DNA from: Desulfobacteraceae bacterium Eth-SRB2
GTDB taxonomy: Bacteria; Desulfobacterota; Desulfobacteria; Desulfobacterales; UBA11574
Length of the DNA stretch: 64,000 nt
Assembly: GCA_004193595.1 (NCBI GenBank)
Contig: RPGQ01000008.1
Location: 44,278-108,277 of the forward strand
Direction of reading: 5' to 3'
Position 1 is the stretch's first letter, and each line of letters starts with the position of its first letter. The position numbers and the translations under genes were made by a program. Below are positions 59,101 to 64,000 of the stretch, piece by piece. The notes below the pieces were generated by a model. That model worked only from the letters and a program-made list of their open reading frames with translations. It was not told the origin of the DNA and did no database searches.

Positions 59101-59383
59101 CGAGTTTTTTGCTGCTGATAAAGGGGATACTTATGACCTCAAAGTAAAAAATAACCGTTGGGGCTCTATACTTAATCAGATTGGAAAAGTTTTACCACAG
59201 CCCATGGGGGTTTCACAGATTATTCTGGATGGTTTTGTTCACGTTGTTACTGATTCCGGGATCATTCTCATCAAAAGGAATGAGAAACGTTTTTGGACCC
59301 GCAGCTTGGCCCGGGAGGATGCGGATGCTACAATCTGCAAACGTATGCAGGATACGATGCCAAAAGAAAGGAAATCACTCTGA
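56180..59383 (+). CDS. Eco57I-like N6-adenine DNA methyltransferase of a restriction system
   Basis: The 1067-residue protein has an N-terminal domain (about residues 1–300) not recognised in detail. A Rossmann methyltransferase core follows, with motif I DPACGSGIF (from Asp372) and motif IV NPPW (502–505), the mark of N6-adenine methylation. A C-terminal half probably serves target recognition. The size and layout fit Eco57I/type IIG or BREX PglX-like enzymes. No nuclease motif is evident in it; the next gene may supply cleavage. ATG 56180 has a strong GGAGGAAGG RBS. Restriction of unmethylated DNA is inferred. Confidence 0.85.
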   Translation: MTPLNILYDQLDFKSGGLYNTTDKPLSGPNGIDWLEKGEWLSAAKRIGAEKVFFVENNPVAVFAECETALEGKINAFNKAWCLARPRLLFLASPGEITVYDLAQKPIDIKNKRAWNKLRALETLHDLTKVSRNLQSFHRDNVESGRLFAEKRFGDLKNRADKALIRDLKTVRRELIDAGLDGNLVRFAHALIGRSIFIRYLEDRDILTKDYFHKIAEQSSRWTDILYKPNSSAGFDFSEHKTFYPRILSDKAFTYALFKKLSQDFNGDMFPDVNEEEQVVGQEHLRNIQDLLYGDVGIQKKLFFYSYRFDIVPLYLISSIYEEFYHGSASDDEKKRKVRQDGAYYTPPVLAEFVLSRVLTPHVLKKTPRIMDPACGSGIFLVEAFRRIVRYKWHKKKQPLSFGELKDILKEQIAGIEANDEAARITAFSLYLSMLHYLDPPAIDQQIKMGNRLPNLIATTNRSTINLHCILSENAFDVELIESIPVWKERFGKGCADVVVGNPPWGAPGKKADAEAKARQKILLDWCKSNNKPIGDKEPSQAFLWRALDFMKESGKAGMLVSAGVLFKHNTTTKAFRKQWLDNVRLDEVFNFSHVRKFFFKGVNSPFLIVSFKKEKQCDFPVHYWSAKQSIFIKQVQSILLSKNDQRIIHKQNLSDYRIWKMYNDGSYKDAKFLGYLSNSHKIISLEDETHFSCVGFKKASQQKKADWLANFQKVKKESFNRYDKLGNKDFEEVPSKVEHRGRRKEMYEGQRIVIKEGPRQSGGYFGRIVARYETEPYAYNHSFHVIKLIDEKSWKYSVLIGLLWSSFARYYLFLTSSNWGLWHDKVLINERLQLPVVFEKNNPATQKIIDIVDKLRNYHPQKLDVFHPDGIFEEKIEEQRRAWEAELDEAVFELYGLNEEQVDLIRDLCDVTLPFYYKPFNSTGATEAVEKNDLSWIENYINIFCLRWNAYLGGDEEMRGEVHIGAHGNMVAVEFFAADKGDTYDLKVKNNRWGSILNQIGKVLPQPMGVSQIILDGFVHVVTDSGIILIKRNEKRFWTRSLAREDADATICKRMQDTMPKERKSL

Positions 59384-59386
59384 CCT

Positions 59387-60085
59387 ATGGCACGTCGCCC
59401 ACTCTCTCCTTTCAAGACGCTTTGGAGCCGACATATACTACTTTACTCGGAAGTGTTTTCAACGGCCCTCCAAGAACTATCGGCATCGGCTTCGATTTCC
59501 GGGGATGAAGACGCCATTTCCGAAATACTTTGTCCAATTCTCAATCGAGTTTGTTTCAATTTCGGTAAATCCCGAAATCAGGAATTGCAGACGCCCTATT
59601 GGGAAGCTCCAATTCAACCGGTTACAGGAGATGAACTAAAAGGAGGTAAAATAAAAAAAAGGCCGTATTTCACGTGTAAATGTATAAATCCTTGGGCAGC
59701 TTCTCCTAAAAAATATGAAATATCGCTTCATGTTGAGTGTAAACGTTTGGGCTACCCAACAAGCGCCACATGGATTCTCAATGAAAATTATGTGAAAAAC
59801 GGAATTAAACGATTTGACAGTAAAATTCACGAGTATGGAAAGCGGGCTGATTCAGGAATAATGATCGGATATATCATTAGCATGATACCGCAAGAAATTG
59901 AATCCGAAGTGAACGATTATCAGAAAAAACATGAACCTGAATATCCGGGAATCAAGTTTTTTTTCGACACGACAACACTTTTTAACACTATCCAGGATAT
60001 CAAAAGGAAAAATATCATGCCCGCCCGATTTAAACTGATTCATTTATGGGTGGACCTGCGAAACTGCTATAAAAACTTAAAATAG
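59387..60085 (+). CDS. Probable PD-(D/E)XK-type nuclease partner
   Basis: The 232-residue protein is not assigned to a named family. A VECK motif at 116–119 (Glu117, Lys119) follows a hydrophobic strand (YEISLHVECKRLG), as in PD-(D/E)XK nucleases. An acidic stretch, GDEDAISE, lies near residue 40. It starts 3 bp after the methylase stop, so the two are co-translated. The likeliest role is the cleavage subunit of the restriction system. A catalytic Asp upstream of VECK is not clear, so the call is tentative. Confidence 0.6.
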   Translation: MARRPLSPFKTLWSRHILLYSEVFSTALQELSASASISGDEDAISEILCPILNRVCFNFGKSRNQELQTPYWEAPIQPVTGDELKGGKIKKRPYFTCKCINPWAASPKKYEISLHVECKRLGYPTSATWILNENYVKNGIKRFDSKIHEYGKRADSGIMIGYIISMIPQEIESEVNDYQKKHEPEYPGIKFFFDTTTLFNTIQDIKRKNIMPARFKLIHLWVDLRNCYKNLK

Positions 60086-60859
60086 CATCTATAAATTACT
60101 GGAAAATAATTAACGGTAAGTTAACCATCCAAAGAATCAATTTATTTCATGCCGAAAGGTACCTTTCAACTTCTCCATCTTGTAATATCGTATAGAGATC
60201 AAAGCCGCATCCAATACTGCAACATAAGAGAATAGTATCATGAAAACCCCGGCGGGGGAGCTATTGATAATACCTATAGAATCAATTCATAACGTTTTTT
60301 TTCGGGTGAATTAGAGATCTAATTGCCGATTGTCCTAAGCAGTATTCTTTTCTTTCTTCAACAGCTTTGTTTCCAGCTTTGTCATTTCAATAAGATTTCT
60401 CTCTAATATTTTAATTTATTTAGTAATCTCTAAAATTTCTTTTAGAATGATTCTTGCTTTATTAAGATAAGGCCTATCATCATATGGATACGAAGAGCCT
60501 CTAATATGCACTGCGAGGAACTTCATTATCGCCCTGTTGTTGTTTAAAAAATGGAATATCATAGACGCTTTTTGGCAAACGCTCTACCCGATGCGCTTTT
60601 CAAGTACGCCTCAAAAGCGAGGGCTTTTTTGACACGGGTCAGACCAAGGCAACTACTTGAAATAATAAAATAATGATATAAAGGGCTCTCTCTTTTATGC
60701 CTTAGAACGCTATTTTTGCCATGCAAATTGGACTTTTAAGAAAGGGGCTGCGAAACTAGCCGATCTAAAACAGCCATACAGCATTGGCAAGATTTTGGTC
60801 ACCGATCCACTATCGTTCTTCAATGCGTCGTTTTTCAGATTCGCAGTATAAACGGGTCA
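60086..60859. other. Gene-poor gap in the island
   Basis: About 770 bp without a convincing gene. On the minus strand, 60420–60540 carries ~37 codons (KFLAVHIRGSSYPYDDRPYL) without a continuation, perhaps a gene remnant. No RNA gene, terminator or repeat is recognised with confidence. Confidence 0.4.
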
Positions 60860-61978
60860 TCATAATTTGAGTCTTTTCAAGAAATTGACCCCTTTACGCA
60901 ATTCAACTGAATCGATTATTCTTTCCTGACGCAGATTTTTGATCACCTGGACCGCGGAAAATCCGTATTTCCGGTTAAAATATTTAAGTGTCGGGCTGAC
61001 GGTTGCATCGGACAGTTTGGTTTCCACCATGGTAATGGGATGGTCTTCAACGACCAATGCAAAATCGACTTCCTTTTTCTCTTTGGTGCGCAGATACTTG
61101 AGTTCCGCTCTTTTTCCTTCGTAGTCCTCGATTGCATTCAAATGCTTCAGCAGACTGCAGGCTACCAAATTTTCAAAGCGAATACCTTCGTGTCCCTTGA
61201 TCATACCCGTATCGTAAAAGTATATCTTTGGCTCTTTGAGAAGTGACCGTGCAATATTGCGATGATAGGGCGTGACCCTGAAAATGATGAAAAGCGCCTC
61301 AAGAATCTCAACATAACGCTTAATGGTATTGGGTGAGCAATGAATATCTCTTGCCAGAGAGGAGAACGATAACGGCGATCCGACACGATGGCGAAGCATA
61401 TCGAGGGTAAGCTGAATAGCCTTGAAATCATGGACTTTTTCAAAGTCAAGGATATCATAACGTATCAGTCCGTCAACATACTGCATGCGCCATCGGTTCG
61501 CCTCCTCATCCGTTTCTGCCAGATAGGGCTCCGGAAATCCGCCCCTCGACAAAAGTCGTTCAAGGCTTTTTTCTGCATCTTCGGGGATCTCTACCAGAGA
61601 AAGCGGGTTGAGCCTGTGGGTAAAAAAACGGCCGGCCATGGAATCACCACTTCTGCGCAGCATGTCAAGGCGGGCACTGCCGGTGACGATAATTTTTTGA
61701 TTTCGGGGTTTTGTATCATAAACGCCTTTCAGATAGTTCTTCCAGCCTTCCATCTTGTGCAGTTCATCGAGAATGAGGAGTTGGGTATCGAGCAACCATC
61801 CGGCATTTTTGATGATGTCACGATCTTCGAAGTAATCGTAATTCAGATAAACGGATTTCTGAAATCCTTTTGCGATTTCCTGTGCCAAATACGTTTTACC
61901 CACTTGCCGCGGACCGGTTAAAAAAACCATTTTTTGGGCAAGATCATGGGTGATGAATTGTTGTTGAGTGCGCAGCAT
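60860..61978 (-). CDS. AAA ATPase with C-terminal DUF4143 domain
   Basis: The 372-residue protein has a P-loop GPRQVGKT at residues 22–29, Walker B LLILDELHK and an arginine-finger region, followed by a DUF4143 domain (SLARDIHCSPNTIKRYVEIL, then AELKYLRTKEKKEVDFALV). The latter looks like a PD-(D/E)XK-derived fold. These proteins are widespread on mobile islands in anaerobes and their cellular role is unknown. The gene is on the opposite strand to the restriction genes. Confidence 0.88.
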   Translation of the reverse strand: MLRTQQQFITHDLAQKMVFLTGPRQVGKTYLAQEIAKGFQKSVYLNYDYFEDRDIIKNAGWLLDTQLLILDELHKMEGWKNYLKGVYDTKPRNQKIIVTGSARLDMLRRSGDSMAGRFFTHRLNPLSLVEIPEDAEKSLERLLSRGGFPEPYLAETDEEANRWRMQYVDGLIRYDILDFEKVHDFKAIQLTLDMLRHRVGSPLSFSSLARDIHCSPNTIKRYVEILEALFIIFRVTPYHRNIARSLLKEPKIYFYDTGMIKGHEGIRFENLVACSLLKHLNAIEDYEGKRAELKYLRTKEKKEVDFALVVEDHPITMVETKLSDATVSPTLKYFNRKYGFSAVQVIKNLRQERIIDSVELRKGVNFLKRLKL

Positions 61979-62116
61979 AAGACTATTCTACAAAGCTTTG
62001 CTAAAAAGTCAAGACATTCTTGCAAAACACTGCAATAAAGTCGTTTATGGGCCGCAAGGAAACGAAGCTGATGTCACGGTAAAATTATGCTCACCTTTGC
62101 CACAGCCTACCTGACA

Positions 62117-62253
62117 TTGGAAGGTGCGCAAATTTCCCAGGAAATGATCGCCAAAAGCGGTGCTATTGAAGGCGTCAGTTTTGATGAAAAGGGGCTCGTT
62201 ATCAGGTTATCGGTAACATTTTACCAAAAGGGATTTGCGGAAGCGGACTGGTA
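62117..62253 (+). pseudogene. Fragment of the RACo gene
   Basis: Positions match 53825–53963 of the RACo gene in the same orientation at roughly 93% by eye, including frameshifts. It is followed directly by an inverted copy of 54840–54907 (to about 62325), and then other shards. It marks the right border of the island. Confidence 0.85.
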
Positions 62254-62318
62254 GGGGTGTAAATCAAGACTGTTGTTTGCTAAGATTGCTATGGCTATTT
62301 GGTTTCAGGTGTCGGGTG

Positions 62319-62564
62319 TCAGGTGTCAGCTGCTTCGCCCCTGGAGCGATTCACGCCTTCAATTTTGTTACGGATATACCGATTATCATTTTTCTCGGCG
62401 AGTTGGGCAGGAGCGCTGTTTGAGGAGCGCCTGGATTGGCTTCCGAACTCGTATTCCTCTTCTTGGGGCCACTTGTGCGTCAAGTCACAGACATCGATGG
62501 GTAATCCACACAACTTTTTATAGACCTCAAGATCCTCCACGTCCATAAAATTTCTATTGGTCAC
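62319..62564 (-). pseudogene. Truncated four-helix-bundle (23S rRNA IVP-like) protein
   Basis: The 81-codon frame encodes MDVEDLEVYKKLCGL and the typical RRSSNSAPAQLAEKN loop, with RNKIEGVNRSRGEA after it. This is the four-helix-bundle family common in Bacteroidetes and Proteobacteria. The C-terminal third is missing where it runs into a CAGGTGTC repeat. Function of the family is unknown. Confidence 0.65.
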
Positions 62565-62569
62565 CTCGT

Positions 62570-62710
62570 TTCCCCCTTAACCCTGAAACCTTAACCCTGA
62601 AACCTGAAACCTGAAAAAATTCGGGCCACGGTTTGTCAATAAAAAGGCATCAGCGTTTACCAACGGTCTTGATTTCCACCCAATGGGTATCGGGATTCAG
62701 GTATACCATT
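62570..62710. repeat. Mosaic of repeat and RACo-region shards
   Basis: ACCCTGAAACC/CCTGAAACCTG runs (62576–62614) are followed by the reverse complement of 54562–54590 joined to ~54774–54800 (62615–62690). A match to RACo codons (ATGGGTATCGGGATTCAGG, 62685–62703) comes last. It is the empty-site version of the family B target. Confidence 0.65.
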
Positions 62711-62792
62711 CTGACCTCTATACCATGGGCAAGCTTTTTTAGGATCCCAAATTCGATCTTATTACAGGCTACGAACCTTTTATGGATAGGAA

Positions 62793-63632
62793 TTAGAGCT
62801 TAAGCAGTCTTGCAGCGTTCCGGCCGCAAATAGATTCGATCTCATCTTGTGGCAGTCCGGTTTTTTCAAGCTCCTTGAAATATCTTGCAGGCTTTAACAG
62901 CGGAAAGTCACTGCCAAAAAGAATCTTGTCCAGGCCGGCAATCTCTTTTGCGTACCGGTATATCTGAGGATCATAAAGAAACGGTGATGCAGCCGTATCA
63001 AAATATACATTTTCAAGGCGTTCTTTTACATCCTTTTTTAATAGATTGAAAAAGAAAATTCCGCCGCCCCAATGAGCCAGAACGATTTTATTTTCCGGAA
63101 ATCTCTTGATAAGATCGTATATCTGTTTCAGGGTATTCGGCGTTTTGCCCGGATAGATGTGTCCCACCGGTTCATTGGTATGGATCAAAAAAGGCAAATC
63201 TCTGTCCCGACAGATTTCCATGAGTGGGGACAACTTATCCAGTGCGGTGTCATCAATTCCGGATTCATAGAAAGCTATTTCTCCAATACCCGAAAGCCCT
63301 CCTTTAATACAACGCTCGGTTTCCGGAACAGCTTCCCTATGAGACGGATCAAAACAGCACAACCCGATCAGCCGGTCGGGGTATTTGGCCACGACTTCCA
63401 TGATATAGTCGTTTTGTGCTTGAAATGTTTCCTTTGTTTTCCATGGAAAGCCAAACACAACCGATTTATCGACACCCTGGTCATCCATTGAAGCGACGAT
63501 CTCTGTTGCACCCACAAGTTTTGACCCGGGTGGACTGTATAACAGCTTGAATGCAGATTCATCGGGAAAATAATTTTGTCTGTTTTCACGTATGGCTTTG
63601 GGAAAAATATGCGTATGAAAATCTATGATCAT
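62793..63632 (-). CDS. Amidohydrolase-2 family metal-dependent hydrolase
   Basis: The 279-residue protein has the N-terminal metal motif DFHTHIFP (His5, His7), LIHTNEPVGH with a ligand His near residue 151, VLAHWGGG near 189 and the catalytic Asp in LFGSDFPL near 239. It belongs to the amidohydrolase-2 (PF04909) family, which includes decarboxylases and hydrolases of aromatic or lactone substrates. No neighbour gives a clue to the substrate. It is intact, with a start at 63632. Confidence 0.85.
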   Translation of the reverse strand: MIIDFHTHIFPKAIRENRQNYFPDESAFKLLYSPPGSKLVGATEIVASMDDQGVDKSVVFGFPWKTKETFQAQNDYIMEVVAKYPDRLIGLCCFDPSHREAVPETERCIKGGLSGIGEIAFYESGIDDTALDKLSPLMEICRDRDLPFLIHTNEPVGHIYPGKTPNTLKQIYDLIKRFPENKIVLAHWGGGIFFFNLLKKDVKERLENVYFDTAASPFLYDPQIYRYAKEIAGLDKILFGSDFPLLKPARYFKELEKTGLPQDEIESICGRNAARLLKL

Positions 63633-63724
63633 TGTTATCCACCTTTATTCCGAATGATTTGAGACAATAAGAATAACTTAACGCCTAAAAAACTCTACAG
63701 ATTTTCGAAATTACAAATCTTTTA

Positions 63725-63880
63725 ATGGCAAGCTGTTTATGCCATGGGCTTGGAATGCTGGAATATGGGATAAGAGCGGAAATAAACCATTTTTATTGTA
63801 GAAAACTCCTTTCCTTCAACTTCGTTCAGGACAAGCTCACCCATTATTCCATTATTCCAATTGGGGCGAAGCCCCTAAAT
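63725..63880. repeat. Dispersed palindromic repeat, family A, copy 4
   Basis: The copy is in inverted orientation relative to 4993–5158: it begins GGCAAGCTGTTTATGCC and ends CATTATTCCAATTGGGGCG with AAGCCCC. The rest of the window to 64000 shows no gene. Confidence 0.75.
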
Positions 63881-64000
63881 TCTGATACTTATAGCATTAC
63901 CGGACGATTTCGGTTAAATATCATATCCTATGTTTTTATCAACTGAAATATGTTTGACAAAACGTAACTTCTGAATAAGTTCCGGTGTATTAAATGACCC

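Noticed and set aside
61388-61921. 177-codon plus-strand frame opposite the DUF4143 ATPase
   Set aside because: The minus-strand frame has clear P-loop and DUF4143 motifs; the plus-strand one has none.

Overview
The window looks like a chromosome segment of a strictly anaerobic, sulfate-reducer-like bacterium of the Desulfobacterota (Desulfobacterales type). The reasons are the nusA–infB–ylxP–rbfA–nrnA–truB–rpsO–pnp order, a tetraheme class III cytochrome c, a large corrinoid/MttB methyltransferase repertoire, sensor proteins with the PAS style common in this group, and many small palindromic repeats. This placement is an inference; no marker gene fixes a genus.

Layout. 1–11.3 kb: translation and RNA-metabolism operon ending in an M16 peptidase, dUTPase and a metallo-beta-lactamase-fold nuclease. 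11.4–14.9 kb: a betaine-type ABC importer (fused permease and binding protein, separate ATPase) and a divergent MarR regulator. 15.1–23.8 kb: methyl-corrinoid cluster 1, with a stand-alone MetH-type activation protein, two MttB-family methyltransferases without pyrrolysine, a methyl-THF methyltransferase and a corrinoid protein. It continues into a SAM methyltransferase and an AsnB-like ligase whose glutaminase nucleophile is missing. 24.1–38.8 kb: a block of sensory and small genes (STN-domain protein, FKBP, histidine kinase, response regulators, PilZ-like protein, metK remnant, CvpA, MscS-like remnant) followed by its own reverse complement. The second arm is riddled with one-base indels, so it is either a decayed inverted duplication or, more likely, an uncorrected fold-back assembly artefact. 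Genes there should be treated as suspect.

38.9–47.1 kb: cytochrome c3, a baeRF-type gene split by a 264-bp miniature transposon with target duplication, and a sucrose cluster (fructokinase, sucrose-phosphate synthase/phosphatase, sucrose synthase). 47.4–54.5 kb: methyl-corrinoid cluster 2 (methyl-THF methyltransferase, corrinoid protein, two MttB proteins, DUF1638, and the ATP-dependent corrinoid activator RACo/RamA). 54.5–62.7 kb: a restriction-modification island (S24-type repressor with a palindromic operator, Eco57I-like methylase, small PD-(D/E)XK-like nuclease, DUF4143 ATPase). It is bordered by an integrase remnant and broken copies of RACo-region sequence. 62.8–63.6 kb: an amidohydrolase.

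How the genes fit together. The importer may bring in quaternary amines (betaines). The MttB proteins would demethylate them onto the corrinoid proteins, and the methyl-THF methyltransferases would pass the methyl group to tetrahydrofolate for Wood–Ljungdahl oxidation. Two different reactivation routes (SAM-dependent MetH-type and ATP-dependent RACo) would rescue oxidised cobalamin. Sucrose and betaines could both serve as osmolytes. The main candidates for something undescribed are the SAM methyltransferase plus Cys-less AsnB pair inside the corrinoid cluster, and the S24-controlled methylase/nuclease module.
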